Positions 1 to 6,405 of a stretch of 7,726 nucleotides of DNA are shown piece by piece (position 1 is the first letter of the stretch; every line of letters begins with the position of its first letter). This DNA comes from Acidimicrobiia bacterium (GTDB taxonomy: Bacteria > Actinomycetota > Acidimicrobiia > Acidimicrobiales > Ilumatobacteraceae): assembly GCA_030425785.1 (NCBI GenBank), contig JAUHYJ010000158.1, positions 1-7,726 of the forward strand, given 5' to 3'. The notes under the pieces were generated by a model that worked only from the letters and a program-made list of their open reading frames with translations, did no database searches and had not been told where the DNA came from. Both the position numbers and the translations under genes were made by a program.

Positions 1-2
1 CG

Positions 3-905
3 TGGCGCGCGATCTTCTGGATCAACGTCCCGCTCTCGATCCTCGTGATCGCGCTCGCGCCCCGCGTGCTGCAGGAATCCAAGAACCCCGACGCCACCGG
101 CAAGGTCGACCTGCTCGGCGTCCCGATCGGCGCGTTCGCGGTCGGACTCGTCATGTTCTCGATCGTGCGCGCCGAGTCCGAGGGCCTGGCGGACGGCGTG
201 GTCGTCGCTGCGTTCGTCGTCGGCCTGTCGCTCGTGCCGGTGATGATCCGCCGGTCGGCGCGGCACCCCGAGCCGCTGATCGAGCTCGACCTGTTCCGGC
301 GACGTTCGTTCGCGAGCACGAACGCAGGAGTCGCGTTCTACTCGATGGCGTTCACGTCGGGGTTCCTCGCCAACTCGCTGCTCCTGCAGGAGCTCTGGGG
401 CGAGTCGCTGCGCACCACCGGCCTCGCGCTCGTGCCGGCGCCGCTCTTCGCGGCCTTCATCTCGCCCGTCGCCGGCCGCTGGGCCGACCGCATCGGTCAC
501 CGGTGGATCCTCACCGTCGGAACACTGATGTGCGCGGCCGGCTACCTCGGCTACCTCGTGCTGCTCGACGAGCAGGCCACCACCTGGTCTCGGTACGTGC
601 CGATCTCGATGATCTCGGGCCTCGGCGTCGGCGCGACCATCGCCACCTGGGCGAGCGCCGGTCTGGCGGACGTCCCGCCGGGCCAGTTCGGCACGGCGAA
701 CGCCACCGTGCGCACCACCCAGCAGGTGTTCTACGCGCTCGGCATCTCGATCATCGTGACGATCCTCGCCGACGTGTCGATCGATCCCACCCTGGGACAG
801 TTCCGTGCCGCCTGGGTGTTCGTCTCGCTCTGCTACCTGCTCGCCGCCGTGACCATCGCGATCACGTTCCCGGCCGGATCGAGCGACGATCGCGCCCGCT
901 CGTGA
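3..905 (+). CDS. DHA2-type MFS drug/solute exporter, C-terminal part
   Basis: This is the last 300 residues of a major facilitator superfamily transporter, probably a proton-driven exporter in the cytoplasmic membrane. The 5' end lies outside the window: the frame is already open at base 3 and reads WRAIFWINVPLSI, the sequence found around TM5-TM6 of 14-helix EmrB/QacA-type (DHA2) proteins. Many hydrophobic segments follow. LFRRRSFASTN is the usual loop before a later helix, and GRWADRIGHR is a copy of the MFS loop motif G-x3-D-x2-G-[RH]. The protein ends in a short polar tail with TGA at 903-905. The GTG codon at 45 is internal, not the start. Substrate cannot be told from sequence, and no regulator gene is visible here. 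The family call is firm; drug export is only the usual family role. Confidence 0.88.
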   Translation, partial: WRAIFWINVPLSILVIALAPRVLQESKNPDATGKVDLLGVPIGAFAVGLVMFSIVRAESEGLADGVVVAAFVVGLSLVPVMIRRSARHPEPLIELDLFRRRSFASTNAGVAFYSMAFTSGFLANSLLLQELWGESLRTTGLALVPAPLFAAFISPVAGRWADRIGHRWILTVGTLMCAAGYLGYLVLLDEQATTWSRYVPISMISGLGVGATIATWASAGLADVPPGQFGTANATVRTTQQVFYALGISIIVTILADVSIDPTLGQFRAAWVFVSLCYLLAAVTIAITFPAGSSDDRARS

Positions 906-912
906 GCGAGCG
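897..912. terminator. Inverted repeat at convergent gene ends
   Basis: CGCTCG (897-902) and CGAGCG (907-912) form a perfect 6-bp stem with a TGAG tetraloop. It spans the stop codon of the MFS gene and ends just before the stop of the opposing gene. There is no T-run on either side, so this is not a classical intrinsic terminator. A two-way transcription stop is an inference from position, and such repeats also arise by chance in GC-rich DNA. Confidence 0.25.
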
Positions 913-915
913 CCG

Positions 916-1245
916 TCAGGGCTCGATGACGGCCCACCCGCGGCGCTGCAACTCGGCCGCGAGCAGTTCGGACGGCACGTCGAGCAGCGCCCGCTCCGCG
1001 GTGGACATCCGGGCCGCGGGCGATGGCGTCGGAGGCGGGCCGTCGCCATGCGCCGCGTCCTCCAGCTGGGCGATGAAGGCGTCCGCCTCGTCCCGGGTGA
1101 ACTTGCCGTTGGCCTGACGCTGCGTGAACCCCATCGGTCCGCGGGCGTCGCGGAAGTCTGCGTGGCCCGCCTCCTGGAGCAGCTCGAGCAGCTCGCGAAC
1201 CCGGTTCGCGGGAGCGGGCGGGCCTGACGGTTGACCGAATGCCAT
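916..1245 (-). CDS. Conserved-looking hypothetical protein, 109 aa
   Basis: This is a small soluble protein of unknown function. It has two parts. Residues 1-65 are helical and contain GPMGFTQRQANGKFTRDEAD, which looks like a compact helix-turn-helix-sized unit. A proline-rich linker (about 68-78) leads to a C-terminal stretch, LLDVPSELLAAELQRRGW, ending in AVIEP. I recall short actinobacterial proteins beginning MAFGxPxGPP with the same FRDARGP-GxTQRQ core, but cannot verify this here. There are no membrane segments, signal peptide or catalytic motif. I chose the ATG at 1245 because it gives that family-like N-terminus; a GTG at 1260 would add five residues. No ribosome binding site is clear for either start. 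It converges on the MFS gene with a 10-bp gap and diverges from the molybdenum hydroxylase gene. Confidence 0.75.
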   Translation of the reverse strand: MAFGQPSGPPAPANRVRELLELLQEAGHADFRDARGPMGFTQRQANGKFTRDEADAFIAQLEDAAHGDGPPPTPSPAARMSTAERALLDVPSELLAAELQRRGWAVIEP

Positions 1246-1285
1246 CCCCGACGATCTCACACCGCAGCCGACGTCCGCGGGACCC

Positions 1286-1299
1286 CGGCCGATCGGCCG
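1286..1299. repeat. 14-bp perfect palindrome in divergent intergenic region
   Basis: CGGCCGATCGGCCG is a perfect palindrome. It lies between the divergent hypothetical gene and the molybdenum hydroxylase gene, about 40 bp upstream of the former's start and 100 bp upstream of the latter's. It could be a regulator site, but in such GC-rich DNA it may be chance. Confidence 0.3.
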
Positions 1300-1362
1300 C
1301 TCGACGCGCCGACACCACGCACGCAGCTCGCGTGAACGGCGGGTTACACCTCGGCCACCGAA

Positions 1363-1391
1363 CTGACAGACGCGACGAGCTTTGACAAACT
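1363..1391 (+). promoter_or_regulatory. Candidate leaderless promoter of the molybdenum hydroxylase gene
   Basis: CTGACA at 1363-1368 differs from the -35 consensus TTGACA at one base. With a 17-bp spacer, the -10 position falls on CAAACT (1386-1391), a weak match that keeps the key A2 and T6. Transcription would then begin at or next to the ATG at 1399, giving a leaderless mRNA. This agrees with the lack of a ribosome binding site there. The -10 lies inside the palindrome at 1381-1397. This is pattern matching only. Confidence 0.35.
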
Positions 1392-1397
1392 GTCAAA
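1381..1397. promoter_or_regulatory. 17-bp perfect palindrome, probable repressor operator
   Basis: TTTGACA-AAC-TGTCAAA has two perfect 7-bp arms and a 3-bp centre. It ends one base before the ATG at 1399. It is markedly A/T-richer than the surrounding DNA, which argues against chance and for a maintained protein site. A partial copy of the arm core, TGACA, occurs 19 bp upstream at 1364-1368. Arm length and spacing suit a dimeric TetR-, MarR- or GntR-type regulator. Binding here would cover the putative -10 and the start codon, so repression relieved by a ligand is the likely logic. No regulator gene is in the window. Confidence 0.6.
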
Positions 1398-1398
1398 C

Positions 1399-4020
1399 AT
1401 GACCGCGATCGAGGAACCTGCGACCGACGCGGCCGACGGGTCGAACAGCACGTCATTCGTGCTCAACGGGCAGCCGGTGACGGTCGGCCGCCGCCACCCA
1501 CACCTGCTGGCGGCGCTGCGCGAAGAGCTCGACGTCACCTCGCCGAAGGACGGCTGCTCGCCGTCGGGCCAGTGCGGATGCTGCACGGTCCTGATCGACG
1601 GCAAGGCGGTGGTCTCGTGCCAGCAGTCGCTCGACAAGGTCGCCGGCAGCGAGATCGTCACGCTCGAAGGCGTCGACGAGGGCGAGCGGCAGGCGTTCGC
1701 CGACGCGTTCGCCGCCTGCGGCGGACTGCAGTGCGGGTTCTGCATCCCCGGCATCGTCATGCGGGCCAAGGCCCAGATCGACAAGAAGGGCGACGCGCTC
1801 ACTCGCGACGGCATGAAGCCGCACCTCGGGGCGCACCTGTGCCGGTGCACCGGCTACGTGAAGATCCTCGACGCGATCGAGATGGTGGCGCGGGGCGAGA
1901 CGAGCGCGCCCGCGCTGTCGGCCGAGATCGGCGGGGGCGGGGCCAAGTACGAGGCCGCACCGCTCACCCTCGGCGACCGCGACTACATCGACGACCTGCG
2001 CGTGCCGGGCATGCTGCACGCCGCCCTGTGCCTGACCGAGCATGCCCGCGCCGACATCACGTCGATCGACGCCGCTGCGGCCGAAGCGACCGACGGGGTC
2101 GTCGCCGTGCTCACCGCCGCCGACATCCCCGGCGAATTGCGCCACGGGCTGATCCACAAGGACTGGCCGGTGATGATCCCGGTGGGTGGCACGACGTCGT
2201 GCCCGGGCGATGTGCTGGCCGTCGTCGTGGCCGAGTCGCGCGACGCCGCCCGAGCCGCGGTCGGGCTCGTCGATGTCGGCTACGACGTCCACACCCCGAA
2301 CACCGACCCGGTCGCGGCGCTGGCCGACGACGCGCCGCTGTCGGTGTGGGGCACCGACGGCAACACCTTGTCGGTCAGCGCGTACCAGCGCGGCGACGAC
2401 GTCGACGATGTCCTCGCCGCATCCGCATTCATCGTGCGCGAGACGTTCCAGACCCAGCGCATCGAGCACGCCTTCCTCGAACCCGAGTCGACGCTCGCGG
2501 TGCCGTCCGGCGACGGTGACGCGCGCGCGATGCACGTGTACTCGGGCGGGCAGGGCGTGTGGGACGACCGCAACGACATCGCCGCCATCCTCGACGTCGA
2601 CCGCGACCGCATCACCGTCGAGCTCGTCTCGAACGGCGGCGCCTTCGGCGGCAAGGAGGACATGTCGAACCAGCCCCACGCCGCACTGGCGGCCTGGCTG
2701 CTCGGCCGCCCGGTCAAGTGCACGCTGTCGCGCGAGGAGAGCTTCCGGATGCACGCCAAGCGGCACCCGATCCGGCTCACCTATGAAGCCGGGTGCGATG
2801 CCGACGGCAACCTGACCGCACTGCGCGTGCGCGGCATCGGCGACTCGGGCGCGTACGCCAGCGTCGGCATGAAGGTGCTCGAACGCGCCGCCGGCCACGC
2901 GTGCGGCCCCTACCGCTGGCAGGCGCTCGACGTCGAGACGATCGCGGTGCGCACCAACAACCTCGTGTGCGGCGCGTTCCGTGGGTTCGGCGCCAACCAG
3001 GCCCAGTTCGCGATGGAGGGCGTGATCGACCGGCTGGCCGAGCAGGTCGGCATCAGCGGGTGGGAGATGCGCAAGCGCAACGTCATCCGCCCCGGCGAGG
3101 TCTGGGGCCCCGGACAGATCATGGACGACGGCACCGCCGGCGCCGAGGCCGTACTCGACGAGATCCGCGGCGCCTACGACGCGGCCCGGGCCGACGGCAA
3201 GGCGGTGGGACTCGGGCTCGGGTTGAAGAACTCAGGGCTCGGCAACGGGTTCCGCGAGGTGTGCGGGGCCGTCGTGCGGTTCCGATCTGCCGATGACCGG
3301 ATCGAGGTCCGTCACGGCTGGACCGAGATGGGCCAGGGCGTGCACACGGTGGCGTTGCAGGTGGCGGCCGCCGAGCTCGGCGTCGACCCCGACCGCATCG
3401 ACGTGATCGTCGACACGACCCGCGAGCTCGGGTTCGGTCAGACGACCGGCAGCCGCGGCACCCTGATGGCGGCCGGATCCGTCCAGGCGGCGTGCGCAGC
3501 GGCACTCGCAGCCGACTGCGCACCGGACGTCGACCACACCGGTGAGTACGTCGTCGACTGGACCGACAAGCTGGGCGACCCGAACGTGACGAACCCGACG
3601 ATCCATTCGTGCTTCTCGTACGCGGCCCAGCTCGCGATCGCCGACCCCGACACCGGCGCGATCGAGAAGATCGTCGCCGTGCACGACGTCGGCAAGGCGG
3701 TCAACCCGATGCTGGTCGAGGGCCAGGTCGAGGGCAGCGTCCACATGGGCCTCGGCTACGCGCTGACCGAGGAGTTCCCGACCGATCCCGAGACCGGCTT
3801 CCCGACGAACATGACGCTGCGCTCGCTCGGCATCCTGCGCGCCAAGGACATCCCCGAGATCGAGGTGCGCATCGTCGAGGTGCCCCAGCCGCGATCGCCC
3901 TACGGCATCAAGGGTGTCGGCGAGATCGGTCTCGTGCCCACCGCACCGGCGGTCGCCGCTGCCGTGCGCGCTGCGACCGGCGAGTGGCACACCACCCTGC
4001 CGATGCGACCCGGCGACTGA
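1399..4020 (+). CDS. Xanthine-dehydrogenase-family molybdenum hydroxylase, fused 2Fe-2S and Mo domains
   Basis: The 873-residue protein is a molybdenum hydroxylase that adds water-derived oxygen to an aromatic heterocycle or aldehyde. Residues ~18-90 are a plant-type ferredoxin domain with ligands C53, C59, C62 and C74. Residues ~95-165 hold the second 2Fe-2S cluster (C112, C115, C148, C150). The two molybdopterin domains span ~185-873: HAFLEPEST (357-365), GGAFGGKED (413-421), AFRGFG (526-531, R528 at the xanthine oxidase substrate-arginine position), GWTEMGQG (640-647, Q646 near Mo) and GIKGVGEIG (836-844, E842 the catalytic glutamate). There is no FAD domain between the halves, and no FAD subunit gene in the window. 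The fusion and the C-x5-C spacing resemble the proteins annotated as selenium-dependent xanthine dehydrogenase (a labile Se cofactor, not selenocysteine); selenium use here is unproven. No Tat signal is seen, so it is probably cytoplasmic. The ATG lacks a ribosome binding site but follows an operator-like palindrome. Confidence 0.9.
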   Translation: MTAIEEPATDAADGSNSTSFVLNGQPVTVGRRHPHLLAALREELDVTSPKDGCSPSGQCGCCTVLIDGKAVVSCQQSLDKVAGSEIVTLEGVDEGERQAFADAFAACGGLQCGFCIPGIVMRAKAQIDKKGDALTRDGMKPHLGAHLCRCTGYVKILDAIEMVARGETSAPALSAEIGGGGAKYEAAPLTLGDRDYIDDLRVPGMLHAALCLTEHARADITSIDAAAAEATDGVVAVLTAADIPGELRHGLIHKDWPVMIPVGGTTSCPGDVLAVVVAESRDAARAAVGLVDVGYDVHTPNTDPVAALADDAPLSVWGTDGNTLSVSAYQRGDDVDDVLAASAFIVRETFQTQRIEHAFLEPESTLAVPSGDGDARAMHVYSGGQGVWDDRNDIAAILDVDRDRITVELVSNGGAFGGKEDMSNQPHAALAAWLLGRPVKCTLSREESFRMHAKRHPIRLTYEAGCDADGNLTALRVRGIGDSGAYASVGMKVLERAAGHACGPYRWQALDVETIAVRTNNLVCGAFRGFGANQAQFAMEGVIDRLAEQVGISGWEMRKRNVIRPGEVWGPGQIMDDGTAGAEAVLDEIRGAYDAARADGKAVGLGLGLKNSGLGNGFREVCGAVVRFRSADDRIEVRHGWTEMGQGVHTVALQVAAAELGVDPDRIDVIVDTTRELGFGQTTGSRGTLMAAGSVQAACAAALAADCAPDVDHTGEYVVDWTDKLGDPNVTNPTIHSCFSYAAQLAIADPDTGAIEKIVAVHDVGKAVNPMLVEGQVEGSVHMGLGYALTEEFPTDPETGFPTNMTLRSLGILRAKDIPEIEVRIVEVPQPRSPYGIKGVGEIGLVPTAPAVAAAVRAATGEWHTTLPMRPGD

Positions 4021-4023
4021 GCG

Positions 4024-4036
4024 GCGACGCCGTCGC
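4024..4036. terminator. Inverted repeat at convergent gene ends
   Basis: GCGACGCCGTCGC is a perfect inverted repeat (5-bp stem, GCC loop). It sits in the 18-bp gap between the stop of the molybdenum hydroxylase gene and the stop of the opposing 151-residue gene. There is no T-run. A shared transcription stop is inferred from position only. Confidence 0.25.
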
Positions 4037-4038
4037 GG

Positions 4039-4494
4039 TCAGGCCGCATCGGCCCACGAGCGGGGCGCGACCAACTGACCGAGCCGGCTGACGATCGTGC
4101 CGACCGCGTAGGTCGCGCAGATCTCGCGGATCTCGTCGATGTGGGCCTGCACGAGTTCGTCGACGGCGACGACCGGGTCGTCGAGCAGCTCGCCGCCGAC
4201 CTCGTACTCGCCGGCCTCGACCGCCTGCACGACACGGTCGACGACGCCGCCGCAGTCGAGCCAGTCGTGGATGCGCCGGCGCAGGATCGACTCGGTCACG
4301 CCGGGGCGATCGACGACCATCGCGGTCGTCGTGCCACCGTGGCTGACGAGGCCGAACCAGCCGCGGGCGCAGGCCTCGCACGAGTCGTCGGTGCAGTCGA
4401 GCACCACGGGCACGACGAGCTCGCCGTCGACGGCGTGGTGATGGTCGGACGGGACGTGCCCGTGGAGTTCGTCGGTGGCGATGAGCACCAGCAT
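4039..4494 (-). CDS. Hypothetical protein, 151 aa, with Cys/His cluster
   Basis: I do not recognise a characterised family. The protein starts MLVLIATDELHGHVPSDHHH, a short hydrophobic strand followed by five histidines (H11, H13, H18-H20). Next come a beta-rich stretch (GELVVPVVLDC) and C34-x4-C39-x2-C42, with a further C81 near CGG. The second half is acidic and helical, ending in a helix with C126. The spacing of the cysteines and histidines would allow one metal site, but no named zinc-finger pattern fits. There is no signal peptide and no membrane segment. The ATG at 4494 is supported by GAAGGAA at 4504-4510, nine bases upstream. The frame stays open further upstream only because it is antisense to the FAD oxidoreductase gene. 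It converges on the molybdenum hydroxylase gene (18-bp gap) and diverges from the oxidoreductase gene (117 bp). Confidence 0.72.
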   Translation of the reverse strand: MLVLIATDELHGHVPSDHHHAVDGELVVPVVLDCTDDSCEACARGWFGLVSHGGTTTAMVVDRPGVTESILRRRIHDWLDCGGVVDRVVQAVEAGEYEVGGELLDDPVVAVDELVQAHIDEIREICATYAVGTIVSRLGQLVAPRSWADAA

Positions 4495-4599
4495 GTCGGT
4501 GGCTTCCTTCTCGAGACGTGTCGGCGTGGCGGGGCGATTCGCCCGATGGCCCCATGGTGCGCCAGGGGTGTCACACGGTTTCGCGACCCGACGTTGGCG

Positions 4600-4605
4600 T
4601 ACGGT
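4600..4605 (+). promoter_or_regulatory. -10 element (TACGGT), leaderless promoter
   Basis: TACGGT fits the TANNNT form typical of actinobacterial -10 elements. It ends six bases before the ATG at 4612, so the transcript would start at or beside the start codon. No ribosome binding site is present there, and the -35 position (about 4577-4582, GGTTTC) is poor. A 9-bp palindrome, GTGTCACAC at 4568-4576, lies just upstream of the -35 position and might be a regulator site. Confidence 0.45.
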
Positions 4606-4611
4606 GTGGCG

Positions 4612-5685
4612 ATGCGGGTGATCGTGATCGGGGCAGGCATCGCCGGTGCGTCGACCGCGTTCCACCTGGCCGACGCCGGGGTCGAGGTCGTCCTGATCGA
4701 CGGCGGCAACCCGGGCGCCGCCACACTGGCCGGCGCCGGGATCATCTGTCCGTGGCCGACGGCACGCGCCGACGACGACTACGTCGACCTGTACGTCACC
4801 TGTGGGGAAGGTGTCGGGCCGATCGTCGAGCGACTCGCCGAACGGGGCGAGCCCGACACCTCGTACCGCCGAGTCGGCGCGATCTTCCTCGGTCACGACG
4901 ACGGCGAACTCGACGAGGTCGAGGCGCGGGTGCGGCGGCGCGCCGGCGACGGCGGCGCCGTCGGCGCACTCGAACGACTCGACGGCGCCGAGGCGCGCCG
5001 GCTGTTCCCACCGCTCCGCGACGACCTGCCCGCGCTGTTCATCGGTGGTGGCGCCCGCCTCGACGGCCGTGCCTTCACGGCCGCGCTCATCCGCGCCGCC
5101 GGCGCCGACCTGCGCCGCGGCGACGCGGAACTGGTCGTCGACGGTGGGCGGTGCCGCGGTGCGACCGTCGGCGGTGAACGGGTCGACGCGGATGCGGTGG
5201 TCGTCGCCGGTGGCGCGTGGACCAACCGCGTGCTCGAGCCGATCGGCCGCGCCGTCGACGTCGAACCGCAGAAGGGCCAGATCCTGCACCTGCGCCCCCC
5301 GGACCTCGCCCGGCCCACCGCCGACTGGCCGGTCGTCCTCCCGCCCGGTCCGCACTACCTGCTCGCGTTCGACGACGACCGTGTCGTGGTCGGCGCCACC
5401 CGTGAGACCGGCTCGGGGTTCGACACGCGCGTGACCGTTGCCGGTCAGCGCGAGGTCCTCGACGCCGCGGTCACCTGGGCGCCCGGGCTCGCCGACGCCG
5501 AGGTGATCGAGACCCGGGTCGGTCTGCGGCCCCTCGCTGCGGATGGCCCGCCGACCATCGGACCGGTCGACGGCGTCGACGCGCTCTTCGTCGGCACCGG
5601 AATGGGTGCGGGCGGCCTCACGATCGGCCCGCACGCCGGCCGCATGCTGGCCGACGCCGTGCTCGGCGCGGCGTCAACGCCGTAG
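4612..5685 (+). CDS. FAD-dependent oxidoreductase of the D-amino-acid oxidase (DAO) family
   Basis: This 357-residue flavoprotein likely oxidises an amine or amino acid (D-amino acid, glycine or an N-methylated amino acid) to the imino acid, using FAD. The N-terminal Rossmann motif is G7-A-G-I-A-G12, with the acidic residue D30 at the end of the second strand to hold the FAD ribose. VVVAGGAWT (197-205) and KGQILHL (221-227) are standard DAO-family segments. VGLRPLAADGPP (303-314) carries R306, matching the arginine that binds the substrate carboxylate in D-amino-acid oxidase and ThiO. GTGMGAGGLTIGPHAG (328-343) is the C-terminal FAD-binding loop. Length is normal for the family. The ATG at 4612 places the Rossmann strand at residue 2; a GTG at 4606 is the alternative. 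No thi genes or amino-acid racemase are nearby, so ThiO, DadA and sarcosine oxidase roles cannot be separated. Probably cytoplasmic. Confidence 0.85.
   Translation: MRVIVIGAGIAGASTAFHLADAGVEVVLIDGGNPGAATLAGAGIICPWPTARADDDYVDLYVTCGEGVGPIVERLAERGEPDTSYRRVGAIFLGHDDGELDEVEARVRRRAGDGGAVGALERLDGAEARRLFPPLRDDLPALFIGGGARLDGRAFTAALIRAAGADLRRGDAELVVDGGRCRGATVGGERVDADAVVVAGGAWTNRVLEPIGRAVDVEPQKGQILHLRPPDLARPTADWPVVLPPGPHYLLAFDDDRVVVGATRETGSGFDTRVTVAGQREVLDAAVTWAPGLADAEVIETRVGLRPLAADGPPTIGPVDGVDALFVGTGMGAGGLTIGPHAGRMLADAVLGAASTP
5669..5682. terminator. Inverted repeat over overlapping convergent stops
   Basis: CGGCG (5669-5673) and CGCCG (5678-5682) form a perfect 5-bp stem with a TCAA loop. The - strand stop (5674-5676) lies in the loop and the + strand stop begins at 5683. 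There is no T-run. A two-way transcription stop is only suggested by position. Confidence 0.25.
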
Positions 5686-6039
5686 CCGGCGCCACCGCGC
5701 CTCGACGTCGGCGCGGTCGAACGACGGCAACCGGTCGGCCTCGACCAGGTTGACGTTGACCCGCACGATGTCGGCGTTGGCGGCGCGCACCCGTTCGTGC
5801 AGCTCGTCGACGGTCTCGGCCCGCCAGAACCCCGCCTGGGCCACCGCCACGGCCGAACGGGCGTCCTTGGCCCGGTCGTGGCTGAGCTCCCGGCGCACGA
5901 ACTGCTCGGCCCACCATCCCTGGGGTCGTGGACGGTCGAGGTCGTCGAACGGCTTGCCGTGCAACGGCCCGGCATCGAGCTCGCCGTTCGCCGCCGCCTG
6001 CGACAACCGGTCCTCGAGCATGCGGTCGATCCAGCTCAC
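5674..6039 (-). CDS. DUF1992 (DnaJC28-like) family protein
   Basis: The 121-residue protein matches the DUF1992 domain, which also occurs in the eukaryotic DnaJ homologue subfamily C member 28; its bacterial function is unknown. The hallmark is the N-terminal block of an amphipathic helix (WIDRMLEDRLSQAAANGELD, residues 3-22) followed by GPLHGKPFDDLDRP (24-37), the local form of the family's GEFDNLPGKGKPL. A helical region with WWAEQFVRREL (42-52) follows, then a long helix and a basic tail, RWRRLRR. There is no J domain. I chose the GTG at 6039 because it places WIDRML at the terminus as in relatives and because a -10 element sits seven bases upstream; an ATG at 6021 is possible but would cut the motif. 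The last 12 bp overlap the FAD oxidoreductase gene, tail-to-tail. Confidence 0.82.
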   Translation of the reverse strand: MSWIDRMLEDRLSQAAANGELDAGPLHGKPFDDLDRPRPQGWWAEQFVRRELSHDRAKDARSAVAVAQAGFWRAETVDELHERVRAANADIVRVNVNLVEADRLPSFDRADVEARWRRLRR

Positions 6040-6046
6040 GCCGACC

Positions 6047-6052
6047 AGCGTA
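6047..6052 (-). promoter_or_regulatory. -10 element (TACGCT) of the DUF1992 gene
   Basis: On the - strand, TACGCT (TANNNT form) lies seven bases before the GTG start at 6039. As for the FAD oxidoreductase gene, this predicts a leaderless transcript and explains the absent ribosome binding site. No convincing -35 is seen. Confidence 0.42.
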
Positions 6053-6082
6053 CGACGCGAGCGCGACTGCGACCATCGCCCG

Positions 6083-6309
6083 GGTCCTCGACGTGCATCG
6101 ACGGTGGCCGTCCACATTCGGACCTCGCCCGCACCGCCGGCGTGGGCGAGCGCCTCGACCCCGGTCTCGTGCACCACACGGACACCACCTCGCGATCGCT
6201 CGGCGACGAGGTGCTCCGGACACCCGACATGTTCGCCCCGCAGGTGCGGTTCGAATCAGGTGCCGACGCCCCGACCAGGATGCTCGACTTCCTCGGTCGC
6301 ACCGTCTGA
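6083..6309 (+). pseudogene. Coding-like segment of unknown identity, possible gene remnant
   Basis: In the 422-bp gap between the DUF1992 gene and the glutamine synthetase gene, the + strand frame ending in TGA at 6307-6309 has strongly G/C third positions and protein-like content over ~75 codons: SSTCIDGGRPHSDLARTAG, then LDPGLVHHTDTTSRSLGDEV, MFAPQVRFESGADAPTRMLDF and LGRTV. Hydrophobic and charged residues are spaced as in a folded domain's C-terminus. I cannot name the family. There is no ATG start or ribosome binding site at its beginning. Further upstream the frame runs antisense into the DUF1992 gene and loses coding character. A GTG at 6142 would give 55 residues. It may be the 3' remnant of a deleted gene or a short gene with an unusual start. 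The left boundary is approximate. Confidence 0.35.
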
Positions 6310-6360
6310 TCCCGGCGCCGGCCAGGTCGCGGAGCTCACGCTCGGCGCACCCGCAGGCTT

Positions 6361-6386
6361 GTTCACACGGCGTTCACATTGCGAAC
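6361..6386. promoter_or_regulatory. Helically phased GTTCACA repeats, possible activator site
   Basis: GTTCACA occurs at 6361-6367 and again at 6372-6378, exactly 11 bp apart. GAAC at 6383-6386 is another 11 bp on and is inverted relative to GTTC. The repeats end about 20 bp upstream of the candidate -35 of the glutamine synthetase promoter, where an activator would bind. The 11-bp phasing of GTnAC/GAAC-like half-sites recalls GlnR operators of actinobacterial nitrogen genes, but the match to that consensus is partial. Confidence 0.4.
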
Positions 6387-6405
6387 ATGGATGCGTCACG
6401 GCGTC

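Noticed and set aside
1453..2898. A 481-codon open frame on the - strand opposite the molybdenum hydroxylase gene
   Set aside because: It is antisense to a clearly recognised enzyme. Its translation is low-complexity (Val, Arg, Ala, Gly, Asp) without motifs, as expected for a mirrored frame in GC-rich DNA.
4532..4544. Inverted repeat GGGCGATTCGCCC in the 117-bp divergent spacer
   Set aside because: It is short, GC-rich and not tied to a promoter element or start, so it is not distinguishable from chance.
4141..4611. Upstream extension of the FAD oxidoreductase frame
   Set aside because: It is antisense to the 151-residue gene, and the Rossmann fold begins right after the ATG at 4612.
4495..5634. 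Extended - strand frame that would make the 151-residue protein 531 residues long
   Set aside because: The extension is antisense to the FAD oxidoreductase gene and lacks protein-like content. The ATG at 4494 has a good ribosome binding site.
6248..6257. GGTTCGAATC, identical to a tRNA T-loop
   Set aside because: The flanking bases do not form a T stem, and no acceptor, D or anticodon arm can be built around it.
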